From: an uncultured Lactobacillus sp.
GTDB taxonomy: Bacteria; Bacillota; Bacilli; Lactobacillales; Lactobacillaceae
Length of the DNA stretch: 58,900 bases
Assembly (NCBI RefSeq): GCF_910589175.1
Contig: NZ_CAJURR010000014.1
Location: 1-58,900, forward strand
Reading direction: 5' to 3'
The notes below the pieces were generated by a model. It was not told where the DNA came from. It was given only the letters and a program-made list of their open reading frames with translations, and searched no databases. The translations under genes and the position numbers were made by a program. Below, one piece after another: positions 33,233-42,629 of the stretch (within the stretch, counting starts at the first letter, position 1; the number at the start of each line of letters is the position of its first letter).

Positions 33233-34001
33233 ACTTTATCAACCTTTTTTTGACGCCAATAATTGGGCGCATGTCTTAACTAGTGGTCAAGATTGGATGA
33301 TGATTCTTACCCTAATTTTGATGGAGTGTCTACTTTCAGTTGACAATGCCGTTGTCTTAGCAGCTCAAACACAAGTATTGCCTACCAAAGATGAACAAAG
33401 AAAATCCCTAATTTATGGTTTATGGGGAGCTTATTTATTTCGTTTCATTGTAATCGGAATTGGTACCTACTTAATTAACTTCTGGGAAATCAAATTATTA
33501 GGTGGCCTATATTTACTTTATCTAGTTTATAAATACTTCTATGACGTTCGACATCCCGAACAAGTCGCTAAAAAAGAAGAAGAAAAAAAAGAGAATCACA
33601 AGAAAAAGAACTCCAAAAAAAGAAAGCACCATCTTTCTTTATTTTGGAGAACTGTGATCTCAATTGAGTCAATGGATATTGTCTTCTCAATTGATTCGGT
33701 TTTAGCTGCCTTAGCCATGTCAAATAACCCAGTAGTCGTTCTAGTTGGTGGAATGATTGGAATTTTATGCATGCGTGGCGTAGCCGAAATTATTATTAAG
33801 CTAATGGAAATTATTCCAGAGCTTCAGACTATGGCCTATGTCTTAATCTCAATTATTGCGATTAAATTGCTTATTTCATTACCACCATTAAACTTTAAAT
33901 TACCTGATGCAATCTTTGCTGGTATTGTATTTGGCACGGTTATTTTAACAATTATTTTTCACTATGTACGACAAAATGTACACGGTAAGAAAATGCCTTA
34001 A
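33219..34001 (+). CDS. TerC-family membrane protein
   Basis: A 260-residue protein with about seven helices. LTLILMECLLSVDNAVVLA and VVISIESMDIVFSIDSVLAAL carry the paired acidic residues of the TerC family, which moves metal ions, chiefly manganese, across the membrane. Between them lies a lysine-rich cytosolic loop (KKEEEKKENHKKKNSKKRK). It begins inside the Ogt-like gene, so the two are coupled. Its stop codon overlaps that of the convergent DUF488 gene in TTAA. Substrate inferred from the family. Confidence 0.9.
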   Translation: MQLIKLYQPFFDANNWAHVLTSGQDWMMILTLILMECLLSVDNAVVLAAQTQVLPTKDEQRKSLIYGLWGAYLFRFIVIGIGTYLINFWEIKLLGGLYLLYLVYKYFYDVRHPEQVAKKEEEKKENHKKKNSKKRKHHLSLFWRTVISIESMDIVFSIDSVLAALAMSNNPVVVLVGGMIGILCMRGVAEIIIKLMEIIPELQTMAYVLISIIAIKLLISLPPLNFKLPDAIFAGIVFGTVILTIIFHYVRQNVHGKKMP

Positions 34002-34375
34002 CTTAATTGCTTATCAATAAATTCCTTAAGTACAACTGCTTGGTTGTACTTTTTATTTTTAGCTCCATATAAGAAAAGAACATTTTCTTTGGCTAGTTTT
34101 TCTTTTACATTTTTAATAAAAGCTGGTGTTGCTGGATTAGCTTTCAATTGCGCTATATACTTAGACTTGAACTCAGGATATTTATTGTCTTCGTGATTAA
34201 ACCATTTTCTCAATTCATTAGTCGGCCCAATTTCTTTATCCCATTCATCTAAGTTAGCTTTTACCTTGCTCATTCCTCTAGGCCATAAACGATCTACTAA
34301 AATTCGATAACCATCTGGTTGTTCATGGTCATATATTCTAACTACTTTTATTTCATTCATGGTTAAATTTCTCAC
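33998..34375 (-). CDS. DUF488 family protein
   Basis: A 125-residue soluble protein. VVRIYDHEQPDGYRILVDR, LWPRG, LDEWDKEIGPTNELRKWF and a final VVLKEF form the DUF488 pattern. Its function is unknown. The frame opens with GTG at 34375; an ATG five codons later (34360) is an alternative, as neither has a strong ribosome-binding site. It is convergent with terC, sharing four bases at the ends. Confidence 0.85.
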   Translation of the reverse strand: MRNLTMNEIKVVRIYDHEQPDGYRILVDRLWPRGMSKVKANLDEWDKEIGPTNELRKWFNHEDNKYPEFKSKYIAQLKANPATPAFIKNVKEKLAKENVLFLYGAKNKKYNQAVVLKEFIDKQLS

Positions 34376-34435
34376 TCTCTATTAGTATTTATCTTCAATT
34401 ATGAGTGTACAACTTTTTTAGAAAGAAAAATTAAT

Positions 34436-35062
34436 ATGAATTACACAGAATTTTTCACTAATCGTTCTACAAGTGAAATCAGTAAAGACCTACTAGGTAG
34501 AACCTTATCTTACAATAACGGAAAAGAAATTCTATCGGGTACTATTGTTGAAGCAGAAGCCTATGTCGGTGTAAAAGACCGAGCTGCTCATTCTTATGGC
34601 GGCAGACGTAGTCCCGCAAATGAGGGCTTATATCGTCCGGGTGGCAGTTTATATATTTATTCTCAAAGACAATATTTTTTCTTTGACGTTTCTTGTCAAG
34701 AAGAAGGTGAACCGCAAGGAGTATTAGTCAGAGCGATCGATCCTCTAACAGGAATTGACACGATGATTAAAAACCGCAGGGGTAAAACAGGGCCACTTTT
34801 GACTAATGGCCCTGGAAAAATGATGCAAGCCTTAGGGATTACCAGTCGCAAATGGGATTTAGTTAATTTGGCCGATTCGCCTTTTGATATTGATATAAAT
34901 CACAAACGCCAAATAGAAAAAATTGTTGCCCTTCCAAGAGTAGGGATTAATCAGTCAGATCCTGAATGGGCTCAGAAGAAATTAAGATTTATCGTTAGCG
35001 GTAATCCTTATGTTTCAGACATTAAGAAAAAAGACATCAAAAAAAATCACGGATTTATTTGA
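34436..35062 (+). CDS. 3-methyladenine DNA glycosylase, Mpg/AAG family
   Basis: A 208-residue base-excision enzyme. LLGRTLSYNN, GTIVEAEAYVG (catalytic Glu), DRAAHSYGGRR, NEGLYRPGGSLYIY and GVLVRAIDPL are family motifs. It removes alkylated purines from DNA. A nearby Ogt-like gene suggests a small alkylation-repair group. RBS AGAAAGAAA is weak. The promoter of the next transcript overlaps its stop codon. Confidence 0.93.
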   Translation: MNYTEFFTNRSTSEISKDLLGRTLSYNNGKEILSGTIVEAEAYVGVKDRAAHSYGGRRSPANEGLYRPGGSLYIYSQRQYFFFDVSCQEEGEPQGVLVRAIDPLTGIDTMIKNRRGKTGPLLTNGPGKMMQALGITSRKWDLVNLADSPFDIDINHKRQIEKIVALPRVGINQSDPEWAQKKLRFIVSGNPYVSDIKKKDIKKNHGFI

Positions 35063-35087
35063 CAAAAGATTAAAAATCGTTTAATCT
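35059..35087 (+). promoter_or_regulatory. Promoter of the lysine-riboswitch transcript
   Basis: TTGACA, a 17-base spacer and TAATCT. The -35 box includes the stop codon of the mpg gene. AAAAGATTAAA/TTTAATCTTTT around the -10 box is an inverted repeat that could also end mpg transcription. Confidence 0.65.
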
Positions 35088-35112
35088 TTTCATCAGTTAA
35101 ATAAATCCCCAA

Positions 35113-35290
35113 TGCAATAGAGGTTGCGATAATCACAGAATTTACTTGAGTACGCGAATACAGTGAGAGTCAATTTTAGGATTACCGCCGAAATAAATTT
35201 TCTTTCGTGAAGTTAATTTGTTGGGATGTAAGAGAATATCTTACATACTGTCCTGGTCGTCCCCAGGGAGCGCTATATGATTTGGTTTAA
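35113..35290 (+). ncRNA. Lysine riboswitch (L-box)
   Basis: Conserved L-box segments occur in order: AATAGAGGTTGCG, TTGAGTACGC, GCCGAA followed by AATAAATTT, its partner AATTTGTTGGG, then a stem ATGTAAG/CTTACAT and ACTGTC. These match the B. subtilis lysC leader as I recall it. The expression platform ends in a terminator, so lysine should switch off the transporter genes downstream. Borders are approximate. Confidence 0.9.
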
Positions 35291-35304
35291 TTACTGATGA
35301 TTTT

Positions 35305-35342
35305 CAAACCTCGTTGTTTTTGGTAAACAACGAGGCTTTTTA
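35305..35342 (+). terminator. Riboswitch-controlled terminator
   Basis: CCTCGTTGTTT and AAACAACGAGG form an 11-bp stem followed by CTTTTTAT, between the lysine aptamer and the start codon at 35398. Confidence 0.88.
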
Positions 35343-35397
35343 TTTACGCTTTTATTGTATTGGCTTTATTTGAAATAATTTTTGGAGGTATTTCAAA

Positions 35398-37011
35398 GTG
35401 AAGTCAAAAATAAGATGGTTTAGTGCTTTATTAGCCCTAATTTTAAGTTTAGTTATCGGTTTTAGCTTTAATTCTACTCAAACCGAAGCGGCTAAAAAAG
35501 AAGCACCCCTAAAAATCGGTATGGAAGCTAACTATCCACCATACAATTGGACTCAAACAACTGATGCAAATGGTGCAGTTCCAATTGATGGATCTAAGCA
35601 ATATGCAAACGGATATGATGTCCAAATTGCAAAAATCATTGGTAAAAAGCTTCATCGTAAAGTAGTAGTAGAAAAAACCGAATGGGATGGATTATTACCA
35701 GCCTTAACTTCTGGAAAGATTGATTTAATTATCGCTGGTATGTCCCCTACTGCTGAACGTAGAAAGGCTATCAATTTCTCTGAACCTTATAGAAAAGGTA
35801 CTTTCGTAGTAATTACCAACAAAGATGGAAAATTTGCTCAAGCAAAAGGCTTAAATGACTTTAAGGGAGCTAAATTAACTGCTCAACAAGGTACTCTTCA
35901 CTACGACTTGATCAAACAATTACATGGTGCTAAGCGTGAACCTGCAATGAGAAGCTTTTCTGCAATGCGTCAAAGTTTACAATCAGGTACTATTGACGGT
36001 TATGTCGCTGAAGATATTGAATATCAAAGTTACAAGACTGTTAACCCTAACATTGTTGCCGTTAACCTTAATAAGATGCAAGGTTTCCACATTCCTTACG
36101 AAGACTCAATTACTTCAATTGGTGTTAAGAAGGGCAACACTGAATTATTAGATCAAGTTAACAGTATCTTAAAAGGTATTTCTAATAAAAAGCGTGACCA
36201 ATTAATGGCCCAAGCTGTTAAGGAACAACCTCAAGCAGGTGGCAGCAAAAAGGAAAATTGGTTTATGTCAATTATGCGTCGCTACGGTTCAATGATCCTT
36301 GGCGGTGTTGGTATGACTCTTCTTTTAGCCCTAGTTGGTACTATCGCTGGTTTCTTCATTGGTTTACTTGTTGGTATTGTTAGAACCATCCCAACTCCTA
36401 AGTCTACTGGTAAAAGATGGGGCTTAAAGATTGTTAACTGGCTTTTAGCAGTTTATATCGAAGTATTCCGTGGAACTCCTATGATGGTTCAAGCAGCTGT
36501 TATTTACTACGGAATTGCCCAATTATGGCACCTCAACTTAAACCGTACTGTAGCTGCTTTAGTAATTGTTTCAATTAATACTGGAGCTTACCTAGCCGAA
36601 GTTATTCGCGGTGGTATTAATGCGACTCCTAAGGGACAATTTGAAGCAGCTTCTGCTCTTGGTATGACCCACTCTCAACAAATGTGGCACATTATTTTGC
36701 CTCAAGCAATTAGAAACTCTTTGCCATCAATTACTAATGAATTTATTGTTAACATTAAGGATACTTCAGTATTAAGTATTATTTCAGTTTCAGAATTGTT
36801 CTTTGTTGGTACAACCGTTGCCAGTCAAACCTTCGAATTCTTCCAAACTTACTTCATTATTTCAATGATCTACTTAATCTTGACATTCTCAATTACTAGA
36901 ATCTTTAATTTCATTGAAAAGAAGCTTGAAGGTCCAAAGAACTACAACTTAATGGCTAATCAATTACAAGTAGAAGATCCAAAGGAGACTGGATTTGAAC
37001 ATGAACAATAA
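35398..37011 (+). CDS. Amino-acid ABC transporter: binding protein fused to permease (probable lysine importer)
   Basis: A 537-residue fusion. A signal/anchor helix is followed by a periplasmic-binding-type domain (about 38-275; [32 protein letters not shown]) and a permease domain (about 290-520) with the EAA loop ([20 protein letters not shown]). The start is GTG with TTGGAGG upstream. The lysine riboswitch in its leader indicates that lysine is the substrate; sequence alone would only give a polar amino acid. It overlaps the ATPase gene by 17 bases. Confidence 0.92.
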   Translation: MKSKIRWFSALLALILSLVIGFSFNSTQTEAAKKEAPLKIGMEANYPPYNWTQTTDANGAVPIDGSKQYANGYDVQIAKIIGKKLHRKVVVEKTEWDGLLPALTSGKIDLIIAGMSPTAERRKAINFSEPYRKGTFVVITNKDGKFAQAKGLNDFKGAKLTAQQGTLHYDLIKQLHGAKREPAMRSFSAMRQSLQSGTIDGYVAEDIEYQSYKTVNPNIVAVNLNKMQGFHIPYEDSITSIGVKKGNTELLDQVNSILKGISNKKRDQLMAQAVKEQPQAGGSKKENWFMSIMRRYGSMILGGVGMTLLLALVGTIAGFFIGLLVGIVRTIPTPKSTGKRWGLKIVNWLLAVYIEVFRGTPMMVQAAVIYYGIAQLWHLNLNRTVAALVIVSINTGAYLAEVIRGGINATPKGQFEAASALGMTHSQQMWHIILPQAIRNSLPSITNEFIVNIKDTSVLSIISVSELFFVGTTVASQTFEFFQTYFIISMIYLILTFSITRIFNFIEKKLEGPKNYNLMANQLQVEDPKETGFEHEQ

Positions 37012-37759
37012 TAACGAAGAAAACATTTTACAAGTACAACATTTACAAAAGAAATATGGTGATCATACAGTATTAAAAGATATATCTTTTAATATTAACA
37101 AAGGAGAAGTAATGACCATTATTGGTCCATCTGGTGGTGGTAAATCAACCATGCTAAGATGTATTAATCTTCTTGAAGAACCAAGCAGTGGAGAAATTTT
37201 ATTCCATGGCAAAAACATTCTTGATCCTCATTTTGATCGTAACCAATTTCGTTCAAAGGTTGGAATGGTTTTCCAGCAATTCAATTTATTCAATAATAAA
37301 AACGTGCTTCAAAACTGCATGATCGGCCAAGAAATGGTTCTTGGTCGCTCTAAAGAAGAAGCTAAAAAAGTTGCTATTGAAAACTTGCAGAAAGTTGGAA
37401 TGGATCCATTTCTTACTGCTAAACCTCAACAATTATCTGGTGGTCAACAACAACGTGTAGCAATTGCTCGGGCAATTTCTATGGATCCAGAAGTTCTGCT
37501 CTTTGATGAACCTACTAGTGCCCTTGACCCAGAAATGGTTGGTGAAGTACTTAATACCATGCAATTACTAGCTAAGACTGGACTAACAATGGTGATTGTT
37601 ACTCACGAAATGGGATTCGCTCGTGATGTATCTGATCAAGTTGTCTTCATGAGTGATGGAGTTATTACCGAACAAGGAACACCACAACAGATCTTTAACG
37701 ATCCACAAGAAGAAAAGACTAAGAAGTTCCTACGTAACTTCAGAAATAATGAACTTTAA
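36995..37759 (+). CDS. Amino-acid ABC transporter ATPase
   Basis: A 254-residue ATPase of the polar amino-acid importer class. Walker A is GPSGGGKST, the Q-loop VFQQFNLF, the signature [14 protein letters not shown], and Walker [14 protein letters not shown]. Its start overlaps the end of the fused binding protein/permease gene. It powers import, probably of lysine, and shares the riboswitch-controlled transcript, which ends at the terminator at 37799. Confidence 0.94.
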   Translation: MNMNNNNEENILQVQHLQKKYGDHTVLKDISFNINKGEVMTIIGPSGGGKSTMLRCINLLEEPSSGEILFHGKNILDPHFDRNQFRSKVGMVFQQFNLFNNKNVLQNCMIGQEMVLGRSKEEAKKVAIENLQKVGMDPFLTAKPQQLSGGQQQRVAIARAISMDPEVLLFDEPTSALDPEMVGEVLNTMQLLAKTGLTMVIVTHEMGFARDVSDQVVFMSDGVITEQGTPQQIFNDPQEEKTKKFLRNFRNNEL

Positions 37760-37798
37760 GCAAAATAATATAGAATTTGCTTTTCCCCTATAAATTAT

Positions 37799-37847
37799 AA
37801 AAAGGCTGATACTCTTTGTCATAACCATTGAGACATCAGCCTTTTTA
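37799..37847 (+). terminator. Terminator of the amino-acid transporter operon
   Basis: AAAAAGGCTGAT and ATCAGCCTTTTT close a hairpin with a large loop, followed by a short T-rich tail. Confidence 0.82.
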
Positions 37848-38012
37848 TTAGTCTATTGTTATCTACCTATTTATTTTTAGTATCTTTTCTTTTAACAAAG
37901 TACAAATTATTGAAATCATAATTCCTAAGATTCATACTATTCTCGAAAAGAGCTAAAGGTCCCAATATACTAATTGAGACTTTATTAAACGTAAAAGAAA
38001 GGAAAATACATA

Positions 38013-38279
38013 ATGTTTGATTTTGTATTTTGGGTTTTAGTAATTTGGTTTATTATAAATGTGATTTGGATGTGGTTCGTATTAAACAAACAATCATATC
38101 AAAAATCCTTTGCCTGGATTAATGTAGCAGCAGTGATTATTGGTTTTTGGGTTTACTACGGTACTGGCGCTCACTCCGGTGGATTAGCTGATTGTTTCTT
38201 ATGGCTAAATTGGCTTAACGTAGTTTTAGCTTGCCTTCAATTTTACTTCGGCTACCGCAAACTTAACAGTACTAAGTAA
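38013..38279 (+). CDS. Small membrane protein of unknown function
   Basis: An 88-residue protein with three predicted helices (FDFVFWVLVIWFIINVIWMW; WINVAAVIIGFWVYYG; FLWLNWLNVVLACLQFYF), rich in Trp. AAAGGAAA lies ahead of the ATG. It is single, framed by the transporter terminator and its own. I recognise no family. Confidence 0.75.
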   Translation: MFDFVFWVLVIWFIINVIWMWFVLNKQSYQKSFAWINVAAVIIGFWVYYGTGAHSGGLADCFLWLNWLNVVLACLQFYFGYRKLNSTK

Positions 38280-38305
38280 GCTCTCAAAAACTACTTTAAT
38301 CAACC

Positions 38306-38349
38306 AAAAAGGCTAGTATTCACTGAATCAGTGGTGTACTAGCCTTTTA
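38306..38349. terminator. Bidirectional terminator
   Basis: AAAAAGGCTAGTA pairs with TACTAGCCTTTT; the inner CACTGA/TCAGTG extends the stem. It separates two convergent genes. Confidence 0.88.
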
Positions 38350-38361
38350 TATCTATTAGAG

Positions 38362-39291
38362 TTAAATAATTTCGCTATTTTCTCGCTCTTTTTCTAATTT
38401 CCAACCAATATCAAAGTATGTTTTGCGTTCATTACGCAAGGCACCATAGTCACTTTGCAAACTATCAATCGCGTCCTGTAATTTTTTATTTTGCTTCCGA
38501 ATTGCATTTAATTCGGGATCGTTAACAATCCCTTTTAAATGAACCTTCCCTGCCAAGTCCCTTTTAGCAGCTTGAAACTCTTCCTTCAAATTAGCTAAAG
38601 CATCTTCATACTTAACTAACTTTTTATTTACGATAGTTAATTGATCGTTTAATTTAACAAATAATTGATATGGCATGTTCGATTTAATCTTATTGCATTC
38701 ACTACACGATAAAATTAAATTATCAAAAGAATTATCATGCGATAAAGAAACGGGATCTTTGTGATCTACACTCGTTCCGCGTCGGCCGCAATACTGACAA
38801 CGGTAATTATACTTATGCCTAATTCGTTCCCGATCTACAAAGTCAACTTCATTTAAAGAAAAATCAACTTCAATTCCCATCTTCTTCATGTTTACTGCAA
38901 AATCAACATTATTCTCAGGGACATAGTCTATTTCACTGTCTTCGCTCTTAATAATTGCTATATTAAACTCACGACGTGAAATTTGTTGTAGGGCAACTTC
39001 ATTGCCATCATAATCTTGAATGAACGATTCATACTGTCGTCTATTATTATTGTCTACAAGGTATTGATTTAAAGAATCCGGCTTAATCTGACCATCATTC
39101 TTCCTTCCTATAAAGGTATAGAGCATTACCTGGGAAATACTTTCAACTACCGGATTTTCATAGTTCTCTGCATCCAAATTTCTTGTTAAACAAATATCAC
39201 AAATACTTGTTAACTTAGGGTTCATTAACCCTTCTTGCTTAAAATGAAGACTATCAAGTCGTAAACCACAGGACGTACACTGTAATTTCAA
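38362..39291 (-). CDS. HNH endonuclease with N-terminal zinc ribbon
   Basis: A 309-residue protein. The N terminus holds a four-Cys zinc ribbon (CTSC near 5-8, CDIC near 32-35). An HNH domain follows at about 165-210: CQYCGRRGTSVDHKDP with the catalytic His in VDH, NSFDNLILSC and CSECNKIKSN. The C-terminal 100 residues predict a coiled coil. The start is TTG, one base after the stop of the HD gene, with GGGGGAAG upstream, so the two are coupled. It would cut DNA; target and biological role are unknown, defence or nucleotide-stress response being possible. Confidence 0.85.
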   Translation of the reverse strand: MKLQCTSCGLRLDSLHFKQEGLMNPKLTSICDICLTRNLDAENYENPVVESISQVMLYTFIGRKNDGQIKPDSLNQYLVDNNNRRQYESFIQDYDGNEVALQQISRREFNIAIIKSEDSEIDYVPENNVDFAVNMKKMGIEVDFSLNEVDFVDRERIRHKYNYRCQYCGRRGTSVDHKDPVSLSHDNSFDNLILSCSECNKIKSNMPYQLFVKLNDQLTIVNKKLVKYEDALANLKEEFQAAKRDLAGKVHLKGIVNDPELNAIRKQNKKLQDAIDSLQSDYGALRNERKTYFDIGWKLEKERENSEII

Positions 39292-39292
39292 C

Positions 39293-39937
39293 CTATTCTT
39301 CCCCCATTAACAAAATACTAAATGCAATTCTTTGCATTTTATCTTTACCAGCAAAATCGCCTTTAAATAAATCTGGCAAAATTTTCTTAATAAAGTATTG
39401 AACACAAGTTAAATCATCAAACTTTTTAATAGTTTCAAGACTTTCTTTAAACATTTGCATGAAAACAGGATTTGGATTTCCTAATTCAATTTCACCATAA
39501 GCTTCATAAAGTAAATCCAACTTATCACAAATAGATAAAATCTTACCTTCTAAAGTATCATCTTTTCCTTCAGATAGGCGCTTAGTATAAATTTTTTGAA
39601 ATTCTTTTGGAATTTCATCTTTAATAAACTTAGCAGTCATTGTTTCTTCAACGTCCCCAATCATCTTACGTAATTGCGGAGTTGCATACTTAACTGGAGT
39701 CTTGATATCACCAATAAAACGCTCAGTATAATCATGGTTAAGACTCTTCTCATAAAGAGCTTTCCAGTTTACTTTTTGCTTCCCAATGACCTCTTCGATA
39801 TCTCCCATCATTTGAGCAAGTTCGGCTGTTCTAAAGCTATGATCAGCGACAGAATGGTGTTGATATTTAAAATATCCTGGTGCACGGTCAATCGACTCCA
39901 AACTATTAAAACCTTGAATATACGCATTTAATCCCAT
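39293..39937 (-). CDS. YfbR-like HD-domain phosphohydrolase
   Basis: A 214-residue HD protein. HHSVADHSFRTAELAQ and LNHDYTER supply the metal-binding His/His-Asp residues as in YfbR-type 5'-deoxynucleotidases; ICDKLDLLYEAYGE holds the last Asp. It may dephosphorylate deoxynucleoside monophosphates. It is the first gene of a pair with the HNH endonuclease and has its own promoter. The combination is unusual; substrate and role are inferred from the family only. Confidence 0.82.
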   Translation of the reverse strand: MGLNAYIQGFNSLESIDRAPGYFKYQHHSVADHSFRTAELAQMMGDIEEVIGKQKVNWKALYEKSLNHDYTERFIGDIKTPVKYATPQLRKMIGDVEETMTAKFIKDEIPKEFQKIYTKRLSEGKDDTLEGKILSICDKLDLLYEAYGEIELGNPNPVFMQMFKESLETIKKFDDLTCVQYFIKKILPDLFKGDFAGKDKMQRIAFSILLMGEE

Positions 39938-39984
39938 AAAAACTTACCCCTTCCAGAAATATAAAAATGTCTAAAATTTTTACT

Positions 39985-40013
39985 ATCATAGCAAAACTAC
40001 TCTACTCTTGCAA
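39985..40013 (-). promoter_or_regulatory. Promoter of the HD-HNH pair
   Basis: On the minus strand TTGCAA (40013-40008), a 17-base spacer and TATGAT (39990-39985), 48 bases before the HD start codon. Confidence 0.65.
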
Positions 40014-40017
40014 ATCA

Positions 40018-40057
40018 AAAATAGAGAAAGATTTAACACCTTAATCTTTCTCTATTT
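40018..40057 (-). terminator. Terminator of the polysaccharide operon
   Basis: AAATAGAGAAAGATT and AATCTTTCTCTATTT form a 15-bp stem that includes the stop codon of the GH8 gene; T-rich on the minus strand after it. Confidence 0.85.
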
Positions 40058-41176
40058 CTCTAATCCCGTCAACTCATTTGTATTTAAAGCAGCTAAAACA
40101 ATCAGTGTTGCATCGTAGTAATTATTAGCAGGAAGCGGTTTTGAAAAAATATATTTTTCATGTTCTACCAAAGTACCATATCCTTCATTTTGATACTTAC
40201 TTGCGGCTACAAAGATCGGTGCACTAAAACTTGCAGATTCATACTGATATAGTGGTTTTCCACTCAAGGTAAACCCACTTGATGTTTCTTCTTTTTGTTT
40301 AAAGAAACTCAGCATTTTCTTTACGATATTATTTGCTTCTTTATCATTACTTGCTGCTAAGAGCATCGGAACTCGGCAGGCATTCGCGCTGTAATTACCA
40401 TCATCTTTGGTTGCTACATCATTAGGCTTAGCAGGAGATGCCTGTTTTTGCTTTGAAATCCAAGCAAAATCTGGAACCAGTCCTGTTTTATGGTGGCTAC
40501 TAAGCTGCTGTAAATAAGTCAGCATCTGTGATTTTACTTTTAACCAACTCCGATCTTCAGTTGCTTGATAAAATTCTTCAAATGCTTGTGGCATTACATC
40601 AGATGTTCTTATTACATTATAAAAATGTGATTTTTTATTTGCCCAATTTCCTACAGTAATTATTTTAGCCGAACGATTGCTTTCTAACTTTTTGATATCA
40701 TTAATTAGTTTAAGCGCTTGAATTTTATATCTATGCCCTGGCCAAACTTTATCGGCTTCAAGCAATGCTTGTGCAATCATCATATCGCCGTCACTTGCGC
40801 TCACTGGATTATTCTGTAAGCTTCCCTTTTTATTTTCTTGTCTCCAGCTCATTAAGTTTGAATTAGACAATCGATGCTTTAAATAATAATTATCCAACTT
40901 TTGAAAATCAGTTTGGCTTCCTAAGTGCTTTTCTCCAGCCTTCACAGCTAGTAACATTCCATATCCCTGTGCTTCAGACAAGGCAAAAGGTGGCTTATTT
41001 TTTCCAGCTGCGTTAACATACTGCTCACTTTCACTTTGATTTTTTATATAGTCTTCTCGCCAAACCTGATAATATCTTTTTTCTATCGTGCGATCATTGC
41101 TCATTCTTACATATCCAATAATTCCTAAATAAGCTACTATCACACCTAAAATCAAGATTAAATTTTTAACTCTCAT
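40052..41176 (-). CDS. GH8-family glycoside hydrolase of a polysaccharide operon
   Basis: A 374-residue protein. An N-terminal helix (LILILGVIVAYLGIIGYVRM) anchors or exports it. The GH8 signatures are present: SEAQGYGMLLAV with the general-acid Glu, and ASDGDMMIAQALL with the Asp, then a W-rich barrel. Members accompany cellulose-like synthases (BcsZ, B. subtilis YdaJ) and trim the nascent glycan. It lies nine bases behind the GT2 synthase and is last in the operon. Confidence 0.88.
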   Translation of the reverse strand: MRVKNLILILGVIVAYLGIIGYVRMSNDRTIEKRYYQVWREDYIKNQSESEQYVNAAGKNKPPFALSEAQGYGMLLAVKAGEKHLGSQTDFQKLDNYYLKHRLSNSNLMSWRQENKKGSLQNNPVSASDGDMMIAQALLEADKVWPGHRYKIQALKLINDIKKLESNRSAKIITVGNWANKKSHFYNVIRTSDVMPQAFEEFYQATEDRSWLKVKSQMLTYLQQLSSHHKTGLVPDFAWISKQKQASPAKPNDVATKDDGNYSANACRVPMLLAASNDKEANNIVKKMLSFFKQKEETSSGFTLSGKPLYQYESASFSAPIFVAASKYQNEGYGTLVEHEKYIFSKPLPANNYYDATLIVLAALNTNELTGLEK

Positions 41177-41185
41177 GCCCTATCC

Positions 41186-42493
41186 TTAATCTGCAAATCT
41201 CTTTGTTTTTACCCATTTACTCCCATCGCGCTTAAAAATTTTATCTCCGATCACTGAACAAACTGCTTGGATGGAAATAGCAATAAACAATTGTGAATAG
41301 GTAAAATACGACCCCAATGCTAACCAAATTTGATCACTAGTGGCTTGTCCATACTGTGTAGCTAAGGCTAAATTGATTTGAGTTACATATAAAAGAATCA
41401 TCAATAACCAATTAATTAATAAAAGTTGCATCAGTAAGAGGTTAGAATCCATTGCAAAAATAATTGACATTTTAGGATTGAAAAATCTTATCACTACACA
41501 TCCTAAATCCACGAAGAAGATAATATCGGAAAGAACAACTGCTAAGTTAAACCAAAAGAAAATACAAGTTAGATAAAATGTTTCTAATTTAACGCGCCAA
41601 TTACTCATATCAAATAAATGCTTAAAATTATTTATCACAACTTGATAGTTACCTTTTGCCCAGCGCAATCGTTGATAATAATAATCACGTAAGTGCTCAG
41701 GCTCTTGTTCAAACGCTTCTGAATTATAAGCTAAAGCAATCAAGTATCCATCTTCCATAATCCGAAAAGAAATCTCTGTATCTTCAGTTAAAGCACCCTG
41801 TTGCCAACCACCAATACTTCTTACATACTCGGTATTAATGATGAAATTTGTTCCTGGAATTCGTCCAATTTTAAATAAATTCCAGACCCCAACATGTTGA
41901 ATACGTTGAGAGACAATAACTTCTTGATTAATACATCTAGTTAAAAAGTTTTGCTTTGCATTACGTGTTTTATTTCTTCCAAAGGTGGCCATGTAGCGAC
42001 TTGGATTTTCTAAAACTTTTTTAACTAAAAAATACAAGGCATTTTGTTCTGGTAATGCATCTGCATCATAGACACAGATATATTCTCCTTGAGCTATTTC
42101 TAAGGCATCATTCAAAACGCCAGCTTTTCCTCCAGAACCCTGTCTTTCAATAATTTGTACGTTTCGATACCTATATTCAGGCATATCAACTGCCTTTCGC
42201 ATCTCAGCAGCTGTCTTATCTTGACAATTATCCGCATATAAAAGTACTTCTATTTTTGAAGCAGGATAGTTTAAATCAAGGATTCCTTTTGTCGTTTTAG
42301 CAATTACAAGCTCTTCATTATGGGCCGGTACTACAATCGTAATCGTAGGGTAGCGTTTTAGAGGGGTAATAGAAATAATCTTTTTACTGTGTTTAATCCA
42401 AAAGCGAATCGCACCATAAAGCGTTACTAGTGACGCTAAAAGCGAAAACCAAATAGATACTAAAGTTGAAAATGCTAAAAAATTATTTAACAT
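41186..42493 (-). CDS. Processive membrane GT2 synthase
   Basis: A 435-residue membrane glycosyltransferase of the cellulose synthase/PgaC type. One N-terminal helix is followed by the catalytic domain with VPAHNEE, CVYDADALPEQ (DxD), TEDTEISFRIMEDGY (TED) and YYQRLRWAKGN (QxxRW), then about four C-terminal helices. It should polymerise and export a beta-linked polysaccharide. There is no PilZ domain, so any nucleotide control must come from the degenerate GGDEF protein upstream. It overlaps the 48-residue peptide gene by 11 bases. The product is unknown. Confidence 0.9.
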   Translation of the reverse strand: MLNNFLAFSTLVSIWFSLLASLVTLYGAIRFWIKHSKKIISITPLKRYPTITIVVPAHNEELVIAKTTKGILDLNYPASKIEVLLYADNCQDKTAAEMRKAVDMPEYRYRNVQIIERQGSGGKAGVLNDALEIAQGEYICVYDADALPEQNALYFLVKKVLENPSRYMATFGRNKTRNAKQNFLTRCINQEVIVSQRIQHVGVWNLFKIGRIPGTNFIINTEYVRSIGGWQQGALTEDTEISFRIMEDGYLIALAYNSEAFEQEPEHLRDYYYQRLRWAKGNYQVVINNFKHLFDMSNWRVKLETFYLTCIFFWFNLAVVLSDIIFFVDLGCVVIRFFNPKMSIIFAMDSNLLLMQLLLINWLLMILLYVTQINLALATQYGQATSDQIWLALGSYFTYSQLFIAISIQAVCSVIGDKIFKRDGSKWVKTKRFAD

Positions 42494-42629
42494 GATGATG
42501 CTTTCCTAAATGAAGGACTGTATGTTCAGTTTGATGATAAATAGTCCAAAGACTACGAATCATAGCAAAAAATGCAATTAAAAATATTAATGTAACTAAA
42601 ATAGCCAACATAAAGAAAACATCTATCAT
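42483..42629 (-). CDS. 48-residue membrane peptide in the polysaccharide operon
   Basis: A short gene below usual length cut-offs. It encodes 48 residues beginning MIDVFFMLAILVTLIFLIAF, a single membrane helix, then a basic His-rich tail (TEHTVLHLGKHHHVK). AAGGGAG lies seven bases before the ATG, its ATG overlaps the upstream TGA in ATGA, and its end overlaps the GT2 start by 11 bases. Such tight packing supports a real gene. By position and topology it resembles the small partners (IcaD, PgaD) of polysaccharide synthases, though I see no sequence likeness. Confidence 0.75.
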   Translation of the reverse strand: MIDVFFMLAILVTLIFLIAFFAMIRSLWTIYHQTEHTVLHLGKHHHVK

